Under the pieces are notes generated by a model. The model worked only from the letters and a program-made list of their open reading frames with translations. It searched no databases and was not told the DNA's origin. Shown here in pieces: positions 26,194 through 34,003 of a stretch of DNA of 64,000 bases. The translations under genes and the position numbers were made by a program. Positions within the stretch are counted from its first letter, which is position 1. Each line of letters starts with the position of its first letter. This DNA comes from Gordonia polyisoprenivorans NBRC 16320 = JCM 10675. Lineage in GTDB: Bacteria > Actinomycetota > Actinomycetes > Mycobacteriales > Mycobacteriaceae. Location of the stretch: positions 62,001 to 126,000 of the forward strand of contig NZ_BAEI01000070.1 in NCBI RefSeq assembly GCF_000241325.1, read 5' to 3'.

Positions 26194-26313
26194 CGCTTGC
26201 GACGACTCGCTGCGGGTGGGCGAATTGTCCGGCGGCGACCGCGGTGACGACCCCGGTGGCGCCGCCCGTCGAGGGGGACGGCTCAACCGAATCGGCAATG
26301 GGAGAATGGTTCG

Positions 26314-26913
26314 GTGACCCGGATCATCGCCGGCCGCCACGGCGGACGACCACTGAAGGTTCCCGACGCCGGGACCCGGCCCACCTCCGATCGGGTGCGC
26401 GAGGCGGTGTTCAACATTCTCGACGCCCGGATCGATCTGGAGGGTGCCGCCATCCTCGACCTCTATGCCGGGTCTGGTGCGCTGGGCCTCGAAGCACTCT
26501 CCCGTGGCGCGTCCTCGGCCGTGTTCGTCGACAACCGTCGTCGCGCCACCGCTGTCGTCACCGCCAACCTGAGGGCGCTCGGCGTCGCCGAGGTGGGCCG
26601 GGTGATCACCGCACCGGTGTCGGCGTTCCTGGCCGGCCCGGCCCGAGCGGACGTCCCGGCCCGAGTAGGTGTGACGGGCCGCTTCGATGTGATCTTCTCC
26701 GACCCGCCCTATGCATTCACCGACGACGAGGTGCACGGCGACCTCGCGGCGCTCGGCGCGGGCGGTTGGCTCGCCGACGGTGGCCTACTGGTCCTTGAGC
26801 GGGGCCGCCGGGCCACGACGAGATGGCCAGTCGGCTGGGAGGTCGTCACCGACAAGTCCTACGGCGACACCACGGTGCAGGTCGCGCGAGTCACCGGCGG
26901 GGAGGCCGGGTAG
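26314..26913 (+). CDS. rsmD: 16S rRNA (guanine-966-N2)-methyltransferase
   Basis: Methylates G966 of 16S rRNA using SAM. Motif I LDLYAGSGALGLEALSRGA (48-66) binds SAM and motif IV DPPY (130-133) is catalytic. The N-terminus MTRIIAGRHGGRPLKVP and TRPTSDRVREAVFNIL are family signatures. 199 residues with GTG start. coaD follows after 12 bases, a conserved pair. Confidence 0.96.
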   Translation: MTRIIAGRHGGRPLKVPDAGTRPTSDRVREAVFNILDARIDLEGAAILDLYAGSGALGLEALSRGASSAVFVDNRRRATAVVTANLRALGVAEVGRVITAPVSAFLAGPARADVPARVGVTGRFDVIFSDPPYAFTDDEVHGDLAALGAGGWLADGGLLVLERGRRATTRWPVGWEVVTDKSYGDTTVQVARVTGGEAG

Positions 26914-26925
26914 GTTCTGGAGAGT

Positions 26926-27414
26926 ATGACCAGTGCGGTGATCCCCGGCTCCTTCGATCCCTTCACGCGCGGCCACCGTTACGTCGTCGAGCGGGCTGCC
27001 GCGTGTTTCGACGAGCTGGTGGTCACCGTTGTCGTCAATCCCAACAAGCGCGGCCTGTTCTCGGTCCCGGAGCGGCTCGAACTGATCCGGGAGGACTGCG
27101 CCGATCTGCCCAATGTGCGGGTGGATCAGTGGACCGGCCTGCTCGTCGACTATCTCAGAGAGAACGCGATCCACTCCATCGTCAAGGGTCTGCGCTCGTC
27201 GGTGGACTTCGACTACGAGCTTCCGATGGCGCAGATGAATCGTGAGCTGGCCGACGTCGAGACCGTGTTCCTGCTGACCGATCCGCGCTTCGCGCACGTC
27301 TCGAGTTCGCTGGTGAAAGAGGTCGCCAAGCTCGGCGGCGACGTGACACCCTTTCTCTCCCCGCACATCCACCGGCGCCTCGAGGCGATCCTGGCCGGTG
27401 AACGCAGCGTCTGA
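26926..27414 (+). CDS. coaD: Phosphopantetheine adenylyltransferase
   Basis: Fourth step of coenzyme A synthesis: ATP plus 4'-phosphopantetheine to dephospho-CoA. N-terminal IPGSFDPFTRGH contains the T/HxGH nucleotide-binding motif (Thr14-Gly16-His17). KGLRSSVDFDYELPMAQMNR and VSSSLVKEVAKLGGDVT are conserved. 162 residues. Co-transcribed with rsmD. Confidence 0.97.
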   Translation: MTSAVIPGSFDPFTRGHRYVVERAAACFDELVVTVVVNPNKRGLFSVPERLELIREDCADLPNVRVDQWTGLLVDYLRENAIHSIVKGLRSSVDFDYELPMAQMNRELADVETVFLLTDPRFAHVSSSLVKEVAKLGGDVTPFLSPHIHRRLEAILAGERSV

Positions 27415-27465
27415 CGAACGCAGGTCTGAGGAACGCAGCGTCAGACGAATAACGCAGCGTCAGAC
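27400..27465. repeat. Direct repeats covering the end of coaD
   Basis: Four imperfect copies of GAACGCAGCGTCAGAC (27400-27415, 27416-27430, 27431-27446, 27447-27465). The first copy contains the coaD stop codon and the others follow it, as if the gene's last codons had been duplicated downstream. Confidence 0.85.
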
Positions 27466-27558
27466 GACTATGGTGTCCGACGCCGACGCCACGAGACTTT
27501 CACTCATCGACGAATGTAAATACTGACCGCTGCGGCGTGCGGTATTAGCGTGAACGAG

Positions 27559-27660
27559 ACGGTCATGAGCGTCAACGACAAGCCCTGGCTGGTTGACCGG
27601 CAACCCTCGCATCGCGGTGGGGTGCCCCAGGTGACGACCGGATCGGGAATGTCCCGATAA
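27559..27660 (+). ncRNA. SAM-IV riboswitch
   Basis: The stretch from GGTCATGAGC (27561) through GCCCTGGCTGGTTGACCGG, CAACCCTC and GCGGTGGGGTGCCCCAGGTG to GACC (27639) closely follows the SAM-IV aptamer found in actinobacteria upstream of sulphur metabolism genes. P1 pairs GGTCAT/GTGACGACC, the internal GGCAACCCTC and GGTGGGGTGCC blocks are intact, and a following stem ATCGGGA (27642-27648) with TCCCGAT (27652-27658) fits the 3' domain. It reads S-adenosylmethionine and should repress the transporter downstream when SAM is plentiful. Match made by eye, without a covariance model. Confidence 0.85.
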
Positions 27661-27749
27661 GCGTGATGGAAACGGCCACAACGATTTCGTGAGGAGTCGT
27701 CGTGCCGTCGTGGTCGTCGGTACCCGCGGGATACGCCCGGGGTGTCGTC

Positions 27750-27773
27750 GGGCACGCCTCTCCTCGCGTGCCC
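27750..27773 (+). promoter_or_regulatory. Hairpin between the SAM aptamer and the permease start
   Basis: Stem GGGCACGC (27750-27757) with GCGTGCCC (27766-27773), ending 12 bases before the permease GGAGG. It could be the expression platform. A short frame ATG..TGA (27666-27692, eight codons) lies between it and the aptamer and might be a leader peptide. Confidence 0.4.
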
Positions 27774-27801
27774 CGTTCCCCGGTTGGAGGAGAGTGCCGC
27801 C

Positions 27802-28812
27802 ATGTCCGCCCCATCGCCGTCCACGAGTGCCGATCCACACCCGGCGCCGTCGGGGGACTCGCACCCGTCGTCGGCGGGCACGACTACGCCGCCGGTCGCC
27901 GAACGCGTTGCGCCCCTGCGTCATCCCGGCCGGTGGGTTCTCGCCGCGATCGTGCTCATCGTCGGTGCGCAGTTGGTCCACGGCCTGGCCACCAACGCGT
28001 TCTTCCAATGGGATCGGTTCGGGTACTGGTTCTTTCGCCCTGTCATTCTCGAAGGCCTCGGGGTCACCTTGGAGGTCGCAGCGTACAGTGCGGTGCTCGC
28101 CCTGGCCGTGGGCATCGTCCTGGCGCTGATGCGGCTGTCGAACAATCCCGTGCTCGCGGCGGTCAGCTGGGGTTACGTCTGGTTCTTTCGATCGATCCCG
28201 CTGATCGTACTGCTCCTCATCCTGTTCAACTTCGGGGCGCTCTACCAGAGTCTGAGTATCGGTGTTCCGTTCGGCCCGGGACTGTTTCATTTCTCCGAGG
28301 CCGATCTCGCCACCCCGTTCCTGATCGCCGTCATCGGTATCACCGTCCACGAGGCGGCGTTCGCCGCCGAGATCGTGCGCGGCGGCATCCTGTCGGTTGA
28401 CGCGGGCCAACACGAAGCCGCTGCCGCACTGGGCATTCCACGTCGTTATCACTTTCTGCGCATCACATTGCCGCAGGCTCTGCGGTCCATCGTGCCGTCG
28501 TATGTGAATCTGCTGATCGGGCTGATCAAGTCGACATCGCTGGTCTACTACGTGTCGCTACTCGATCTGTTCGGCGTGGTCTCGACCCAGTCGAGCACCT
28601 ATTCCGGTGACATCATCCCACTGCTGATGGTGGCGACGGTCTGGTACGTGATCCTCACCAGCGCCGTCTCGATCGTCCAGTTCTACATCGAGCGCTACTT
28701 CGCGCGAGGGGCGGTCCGCACCCTGCCCCCCACGCCGATACAGCGATTGCGGTTCGCTGTTGCCGGCGTTCGCCGGAGCATCGCCCTGCGTCCCTGGGAG
28801 CGTGCCGCATGA
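27802..28812 (+). CDS. Polar amino acid ABC transporter, permease
   Basis: HisM/TcyB-type inner-membrane permease. A Pro/Ser-rich cytoplasmic start of ~45 residues precedes a first hydrophobic segment (about 45-65), then a MetI-like transmembrane domain with about five segments. The EAA loop that contacts the ATPase is HEAAAALGIPRRYHFLRITLPQA. The ATG at 27802 with GGAGG upstream is chosen over an in-frame ATG 60 bases earlier that precedes the ribosome site. 336 residues. ATGA overlap with the ATPase gene. The upstream SAM-IV element suggests methionine or another sulphur compound as substrate. Confidence 0.9.
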   Translation: MSAPSPSTSADPHPAPSGDSHPSSAGTTTPPVAERVAPLRHPGRWVLAAIVLIVGAQLVHGLATNAFFQWDRFGYWFFRPVILEGLGVTLEVAAYSAVLALAVGIVLALMRLSNNPVLAAVSWGYVWFFRSIPLIVLLLILFNFGALYQSLSIGVPFGPGLFHFSEADLATPFLIAVIGITVHEAAFAAEIVRGGILSVDAGQHEAAAALGIPRRYHFLRITLPQALRSIVPSYVNLLIGLIKSTSLVYYVSLLDLFGVVSTQSSTYSGDIIPLLMVATVWYVILTSAVSIVQFYIERYFARGAVRTLPPTPIQRLRFAVAGVRRSIALRPWERAA

Positions 28813-29606
28813 CGCGCGCCGCCATCACACCGGACACGACGCCGGCCGGTGCCGAGGTGCAGATCGTGGGCGCCCACCGCTTCTACGCCGACCATCACGT
28901 CCTCAAGGGCATCGACCTCACGATCCGCCCGGGAGAGGTGACGGTGATCCTCGGACCCTCGGGCTCGGGCAAGTCGACCCTGCTCCGTGCCGTGAACCAT
29001 CTCGAACGGCTCGACGCAGGCCACGTCAGCGTGGGCGGCGAACTGATCGGCGTCCGCCGTACCGGCGGCCGTCTCCGGGAATTGCCCGAACGCGAGATCC
29101 TGCGACAGCGGCGCCGCATCGGCTACGTCTTCCAGTCATTCAACCTGTTCTCCAACCTCACCGCCGGCCAGAATGTCGCGGCACCATTGGTCTCGACCGG
29201 CCGGATCACCCGCGCGGACGCCGAGCGCGCTGCCCGCGCACTCCTTGCGCGCGTGGGACTCTCGGACAAGTACGACGCATATCCGCGCCAGCTCTCCGGC
29301 GGTCAGCAACAGCGGGTCGCCATCGCCCGGGCGTTGGCCGTCGAGCCGGGGGTGCTGCTCTTCGACGAGCCGACCTCGGCGCTCGATCCCGAGCTCGTGG
29401 GCGACGTCCTCGCGGTGATCCGTGATCTCGCCGCCACCGGCACCACCTTGATCGTGGTGACCCACGAGATCGGCTTCGCCCGCGAGGTCGCCGACACCAT
29501 CGTCTTCCTCGACGACGGCCGCATCGTCGAGCAGGGCACCCCGGAGCAGGTCCTCGATCATCCGACACACCAGCGCACCAAGGACTTCCTGCTCCGAGTG
29601 CTCTGA
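28809..29606 (+). CDS. Polar amino acid ABC transporter, ATP-binding protein
   Basis: Cytoplasmic ATPase of the uptake system. Walker A GPSGSGKST (49-57), Q-loop in FQSFNLFS, signature QLSGGQQQR, Walker B VLLFDEP, D-loop SALDPE and H-loop VVTHE are all present. 265 residues. It resembles the GlnQ/HisP/TcyC group rather than the D-methionine MetN group (no C-terminal NIL domain). Coupled to the permease by ATGA. Confidence 0.93.
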   Translation: MTRAAITPDTTPAGAEVQIVGAHRFYADHHVLKGIDLTIRPGEVTVILGPSGSGKSTLLRAVNHLERLDAGHVSVGGELIGVRRTGGRLRELPEREILRQRRRIGYVFQSFNLFSNLTAGQNVAAPLVSTGRITRADAERAARALLARVGLSDKYDAYPRQLSGGQQQRVAIARALAVEPGVLLFDEPTSALDPELVGDVLAVIRDLAATGTTLIVVTHEIGFAREVADTIVFLDDGRIVEQGTPEQVLDHPTHQRTKDFLLRVL

Positions 29607-29617
29607 CCGCGACACAT

Positions 29618-29665
29618 CGACCACCACACACCGACCACCACACACCGACCACCACTCACCGACCG
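29618..29665. repeat. 14-bp tandem repeat between ATPase and binding-protein genes
   Basis: CGACCACCACACAC (29618-29631, 29632-29645) is followed by a one-base variant (29646-29659) and a partial fourth copy. It lies in the 134-base gap before the lipoprotein gene, downstream of the ATPase stop. Confidence 0.9.
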
Positions 29666-29740
29666 CCACCACCGTCGGCGACCCCGCCGGGGCACGTCGT
29701 CATCCTCCCTGCCGTCACACCCCAGAAACGGAGTAACTCC

Positions 29741-30796
29741 ATGTCACCAACGCGTTCCGCCGATCGCGTCACCCCCCGAACGCGCGCTCGTCGCCGGGCC
29801 GCGACGCGGCTCGGTGCCGTCACCGTGGCACTCGGCCTCGTCGGCAGTCTGCTCACCGCGTGCTCGGGCGGTTCCACCGACGCCGCGCAACCATCCGGAA
29901 AGCCGGGCGGTGTCGTCATCGGCGCGGTCTCCAACGGCGCCGCCAACCAAATCGATGTGACTGTGCCGCAGGTCGATTCGATTCGCAACGCGCTGCCGGC
30001 GGCGGTGCGTGACTCCGGGGAGCTGTCGATCGGGATCGGGGCACTGCCCTCGGGGTATCCGCCTCTGGCGTTCATCGGGTCCGATCAGCACACGCTGACC
30101 GGCGCCGAACCCGACCTCGGCCGCCTCGTCGCGGCCGTCCTCGGGCTCACACCGGTGATCACCAACGCCACGTGGGAGAACCTCTTCGTCGGAATCGACA
30201 GCGGGCGAACAGATGTCGGATTCTCCAACATCACCGTCACCGAAGAGCGCAAGGAAAAATACGACTTCGCGACCTACCGCAAGGACGAAATCGCCTTCGA
30301 AGTGCTCAAGGCGAGCTCCTGGAACTTCGACGGCAACTACGAGAGCCTTGCGGGCAAGAAGGTGGCCGTCGGGTCGGGCACCAACCAGGAACGCCTACTG
30401 CTGGAGTGGCGGGACAAGCTCACCGCCGAGGGCAAGACCCTCGACGTCGTCTACTTCCCGGACGCCAACTCGATCAACCTGGCCCTTGCCTCGGGCAAGA
30501 TCGACGCCTACCTCGCGCCGAATCCGAGCATCTCCTATCACGTCCGGCAGACCGCGGGCACCCCGAAAGCCACCCGTGTCGCCGGCACGTATTCCGGGGC
30601 CGGGTCGACGCTGCAGGGATTGATCGCGGCCACGACGAAGAAGGGTGACGAACTCGTCGGGCCGCTCGCCGACGCGATCAACCACCTGATCACCACGGGT
30701 GTGTACGCGAAGTGGCTGGCCGCGTGGAACCTCTCCGCCGAGGCCGTACCGACGTCACAGGTGAATCCGCCCGGACTGCCGCGCAACGACAGCTGA
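29741..30796 (+). CDS. Polar amino acid ABC transporter, substrate-binding lipoprotein
   Basis: Extracellular receptor of the transporter. Arg-rich start, hydrophobic VTVALGLVGSLL, then lipobox LLTAC with Cys41 as the lipidated residue. The rest is an SBP_bac_3 fold: GELSIGIGALPSGYPPLAFIG, ITVTEERKEKYDFATY, KKVAVGSGTNQE, and the C-terminal ITTGVYAKWLAAWNL. 351 residues. ATG at 29741 with GGAG upstream. The 134-base gap with repeats could lift its expression relative to permease and ATPase, as is common for receptors. Confidence 0.92.
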   Translation: MSPTRSADRVTPRTRARRRAATRLGAVTVALGLVGSLLTACSGGSTDAAQPSGKPGGVVIGAVSNGAANQIDVTVPQVDSIRNALPAAVRDSGELSIGIGALPSGYPPLAFIGSDQHTLTGAEPDLGRLVAAVLGLTPVITNATWENLFVGIDSGRTDVGFSNITVTEERKEKYDFATYRKDEIAFEVLKASSWNFDGNYESLAGKKVAVGSGTNQERLLLEWRDKLTAEGKTLDVVYFPDANSINLALASGKIDAYLAPNPSISYHVRQTAGTPKATRVAGTYSGAGSTLQGLIAATTKKGDELVGPLADAINHLITTGVYAKWLAAWNLSAEAVPTSQVNPPGLPRNDS

Positions 30797-30856
30797 GGTG
30801 GCCGGGATGAAGACGGGTGGGACAGAGAGGGACGGGATGGAAAAGGAGTCGTGCCG

Positions 30857-31594
30857 ATGGGACATCATCGAGTCATGAGTGAGCGCACGGCTGATGCTTC
30901 GCCGACGGCCCGATCGGGTGTCGACGTCCTCGACGATCCGGTCCGATCGTCGCTGAGCGGTCACCACCGGCATCTCGCGCAACGACGCGGACGGGTGTTG
31001 CGCTACCGACGCGACGTGTCGGTGTTCGCGGCGTTCCCACTCGATCCCGGCCCCGCGGATTGGTCGGACGCCGTCGAGCTCTTCGGTCCCGGTGGCACAC
31101 TGCCGATCTCGGGGTCGATGCCGACGCCGCCGCCCGGCTGGGCGACGACGATGGCCCTGCCCGGTGTGCAGATGATCGCCCGTGCCGTCGAGTCCGCACC
31201 GGATCCGGCGGCGGTGATCCTCACCGACGACGACGTCCCCGAGATGCTCGACCTCGTCGCCCGCACCCGACCCGGGCCGTTCCTGCCGCGCACCATCGAG
31301 ATGGGCACCTATCTCGGACTCAGGCACGGTGGCGCGTTGATCGCGATGGCAGGGGAGCGACTACATCCGGCCGGCGCCACCGAGATCAGTGCCGTGTGCA
31401 CCGATCCGGCACACCGGGGTCGGGGGCTGGCGTCGCGTCTGGTCCTGGCTGTCGCCGACGGGATCGTTCGGCGCGGTGAGATCCCGTTCCTGCACACCGC
31501 GGCCGAGAACGTCACGGCGATCCGCCTCTACGAATCACTGGGCTTCGAACTGCGCAAGGAGCTGGTCTTCGGGTCGTTCCGGATACCCGACTGA
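30857..31594 (+). CDS. GNAT-family acetyltransferase (FR47-like)
   Basis: N-terminal half (1-130) is variable; the C-terminal GNAT domain (about 130-243) shows EISAVCTDPAHRGRGLASRLVLAV, the acetyl-CoA loop RGRGLA, and FLHTAAENVTAIRLYESLGFEL. The ATG at 30857 lies eight bases after AAAGGAG; ATG 30875 is an alternative. 245 residues. The acceptor is unknown. Because it follows the transporter after 60 bases on the same strand, it may act on the imported amino acid or an analogue, but this is inference. Confidence 0.8.
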   Translation: MGHHRVMSERTADASPTARSGVDVLDDPVRSSLSGHHRHLAQRRGRVLRYRRDVSVFAAFPLDPGPADWSDAVELFGPGGTLPISGSMPTPPPGWATTMALPGVQMIARAVESAPDPAAVILTDDDVPEMLDLVARTRPGPFLPRTIEMGTYLGLRHGGALIAMAGERLHPAGATEISAVCTDPAHRGRGLASRLVLAVADGIVRRGEIPFLHTAAENVTAIRLYESLGFELRKELVFGSFRIPD

Positions 31595-31639
31595 CCGCAC
31601 ACCCTGTTGCGTTCGCGTACCACGCGACACGCCGATCAC

Positions 31640-31685
31640 TGTGACCTCCGTAGTCACACACATCCCATTCGGCACAATAGTCACA
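31640..31685 (+). promoter_or_regulatory. Inverted repeat and GGCACAAT element before sepIVA
   Basis: TGTGAC (31640-31645) and GTCACA (31653-31658) form an inverted repeat with a 7-base spacer. A third GTCACA lies at 31680-31685, directly after GGCACAAT (31671-31678). The latter resembles an extended -10 and recurs before rpsP and rplS. Candidate promoter with operator. Confidence 0.45.
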
Positions 31686-31731
31686 GACGTTTCACCAGAT
31701 GACCATTGGCGTGAGCCGGATTGGGGTGGCT

Positions 31732-32547
31732 GTGTACCGGGTATTTGAAGCGCTCGACGAACTCGTTGCGATCGTCGAGGAGGCGCGGAGTGTCCCCATG
31801 ACCGCCGGATGTGTGGTCCCGCGGGGAGATGTGCTCGAACTGCTCGACGACATCAAGGACTCGATCCCGGGTGAGCTCGACGACGCCCAGGACGTTCTCG
31901 ACAGCCGTGACTCGATGCTCGAGGACGCGCGTTCGCACGCCGACACCGTGATCGGCAACGCCGATTCCGAGTCGGAAGCGGTGCTCGCCCACGCCCGTGC
32001 CGAGGCCGACCGCATCCTCGCCGACGCCAAGTCGCAGGCCGACCGCATGGTCGACGAGGCAAGCAATCACGGCAAGTCCCTCGTCGAGGACGCGACCGAA
32101 GAGGCTCGGCGGCTCTCGTCCAGCGCGGCCCGCGAATTCGAGGCCGTCACCGGGCGGGCACGCGCCGAGGCGCAGCGCACCATCGACGCCGCGAACAACA
32201 CCTACGACAAGTCGGTCGCCGACGGCATTGCCGAACAGCAGCGTCTGGTGTCCGAGGCCGAGGTCGTCGCCGCCGCGAAATCCGAGGCCGAGCGCATCAT
32301 CGACGCGGCACACGCCGAGGCCGACCGGTTGCGCGGTGACTGCGACGTCTACGTCGACGAGAAGCTGGCGCAATTCGAGGAAACCCTCACCAACACCCTG
32401 CGGTCGGTGAACCGCGGTCGCCATCAGCTGCGTACCGGCGCGGGCATGCACGATTACGTCGAATATCCCCGCAGCGTCGACCACGATCCGGCCCGCGGTC
32501 GGGCCCGGTCCGAGGCCGCCGACGACGTTTCGCCGCTCGCGGTCTGA
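31732..32547 (+). CDS. sepIVA: SepIVA-like DivIVA-domain cell-division protein
   Basis: Coiled-coil protein of the DivIVA/Wag31 superfamily. In mycobacteria the orthologue in this position (beside DUF177 and rnc) acts in septation and envelope growth. The N-terminus MYRVFEALDELVAIVEEARSVPMTAGCVVPRGDV matches closely from the GTG at 31732, so that start is preferred to an ATG 33 bases upstream. Residues 45-240 are heptad-rich Ala/Glu helices (AEADRILADAKSQADRMVDEA). The C-terminal tail (about 240-271) is polar. 271 residues, slightly longer than the mycobacterial protein. Confidence 0.9.
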   Translation: MYRVFEALDELVAIVEEARSVPMTAGCVVPRGDVLELLDDIKDSIPGELDDAQDVLDSRDSMLEDARSHADTVIGNADSESEAVLAHARAEADRILADAKSQADRMVDEASNHGKSLVEDATEEARRLSSSAAREFEAVTGRARAEAQRTIDAANNTYDKSVADGIAEQQRLVSEAEVVAAAKSEAERIIDAAHAEADRLRGDCDVYVDEKLAQFEETLTNTLRSVNRGRHQLRTGAGMHDYVEYPRSVDHDPARGRARSEAADDVSPLAV

Positions 32548-32621
32548 GTCCGCGAAGCGGTGCCGACACGGGCCGGGCGAGCTCATTCGAGGATTCGCTG
32601 ACCCGGGCGTATGGTGCATCT

Positions 32622-33254
32622 GTGGCCGAAAACGCAGTGACCCCAGGTGTGAGCACGGGTGAGGCATCCGCGCACGCCCGTGATCCCTTCGTGCTCGACA
32701 TCCGCTCTCTCGGACGTCGTCCGGGGACGATGACCGAGGTGCACCGGACCGCCGTGACACCCGAACGGCTCGGGCTGGAGATGATCGGTATCCCCGCCGC
32801 GTCCGAGGTGGATCTCGACCTGCGACTCGAGTCGGTGAGCGAGGGAGTTCTCGTCAGCGGCACGGTCTGCGGCGAAACCGAGGGCCAGTGTTCGCGGTGT
32901 CTCGAACCCGTCGACGGGACCGTCACCGTCTTCCTGACCGAGCTCTTCGCCTATCCCGACAGTGAGACCGAGCAGACCACCGACGCCGACGAGATCCACC
33001 GCATCAACGACGACCGGATCGACCTCGAGCAGTCCATCATCGACGCCGTCGCGCTCGAACTGCCGATGTCGCCGTTGTGTACCGAGGACTGTGAGGGCCT
33101 GTGCAGTGTGTGCGGTGTGCGCATGGCCACCGCAGAACCCGGCCACGGACACGAGATCATCGACCCGCGCTGGGCCGGTCTCGCCCAGAAGTTCGCCGAT
33201 GTCGATGAGGAGTCGTCCGACACCGATCCCGAGCAGTCCCGGGGTCCGCAGTGA
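32622..33254 (+). CDS. DUF177 (YceD-like) protein
   Basis: YceD family, linked in other bacteria to 23S rRNA or ribosome accumulation. Conserved cysteines Cys90 and Cys93 (CSRC) and a second set Cys153, Cys157, Cys161 and Cys164 (CxxxCxxxCxxCG) suggest metal binding. Acidic C-terminus. 210 residues with GTG start. The family is usually followed by rpmF; here rpmF is missing and rnc follows directly with a 4-base overlap, as in mycobacteria. Confidence 0.88.
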   Translation: MAENAVTPGVSTGEASAHARDPFVLDIRSLGRRPGTMTEVHRTAVTPERLGLEMIGIPAASEVDLDLRLESVSEGVLVSGTVCGETEGQCSRCLEPVDGTVTVFLTELFAYPDSETEQTTDADEIHRINDDRIDLEQSIIDAVALELPMSPLCTEDCEGLCSVCGVRMATAEPGHGHEIIDPRWAGLAQKFADVDEESSDTDPEQSRGPQ

Positions 33255-33982
33255 GCGAAGGCAGACGTCGGGGGAAACAACCCCCGTCGTGCGTTCCTCT
33301 GCTGTCCGCACTCGGCGCCGAGATCTCCGACGAGCTGCTGACCCTGGCTCTGACACATCGTTCCTACGCCTACGAACACGGGGGCCTGCCGACCAACGAG
33401 CGCCTGGAGTTCCTGGGCGACTCGGTACTCGGCGTGGTCATCACCGAACGGCTGTATCTGCGTTTCCCCGACCGGCCCGAGGGCGAGCTGGCCAAGATCC
33501 GGGCGAGTGTGGTGAACATGCACGCGCTCGCCGGTGTGGCCCGCGGCCTCTCCGACGACGGGCTCGGGGCCTACCTGTACCTGGGCCGAGGTGAGGAGCT
33601 CACCGGCGGTCGCGACAAGGACTCGATCCTCGCCGACGGTCTCGAATCATTGTTCGGTGCGGTCTATCTCGAACACGGCCTCGAGGTGTCGCAACGCGTC
33701 ATCGGTGATCTCTTCGACGAGATCATCGACCGTGCAGGCGATCTCGGTGCCGGACTGGACTGGAAGACCTCACTTCAGGAGCTCACCGCCGAGCACGGTT
33801 TCGGGCCGCCGCAGTATCAGGTCTCCTCGACCGGGCCGGACCACAACAAGGAGTTCACCGCGGTTGCCGTGGTGGCCGGCGAGAGCGTCGGAGAAGGTGT
33901 CGGCCGGACCAAGAAAGAAGCCGAGCAAAAGGCGGCGGCACTGGCCTGGCAGACCCTGACCGACCGCGCCGGGGCGTCGTGA
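33251..33982 (+). CDS. rnc: Ribonuclease III
   Basis: Cleaves double-stranded RNA, including rRNA precursors. The catalytic signature NERLEFLGDS (49-58) and the second acidic site DGLESLFGAVYLE are intact. A double-stranded RNA-binding domain lies at about 170-240 (TSLQELTAEHG...GRTKKEAEQKAAALAW). 243 residues. GTG start overlapping the DUF177 stop. Confidence 0.97.
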   Translation: MSEGRRRGKQPPSCVPLLSALGAEISDELLTLALTHRSYAYEHGGLPTNERLEFLGDSVLGVVITERLYLRFPDRPEGELAKIRASVVNMHALAGVARGLSDDGLGAYLYLGRGEELTGGRDKDSILADGLESLFGAVYLEHGLEVSQRVIGDLFDEIIDRAGDLGAGLDWKTSLQELTAEHGFGPPQYQVSSTGPDHNKEFTAVAVVAGESVGEGVGRTKKEAEQKAAALAWQTLTDRAGAS

Positions 33983-34003
33983 CCACCCCGCGCCGGAGCG
34001 TCG

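Noticed and set aside
27702..28400. Plus-strand frame with a ribosome-like site after the SAM-IV element
   Set aside because: It overlaps most of the permease in another frame and its product is Arg/Gly-rich without transmembrane segments. The permease frame has full family motifs.
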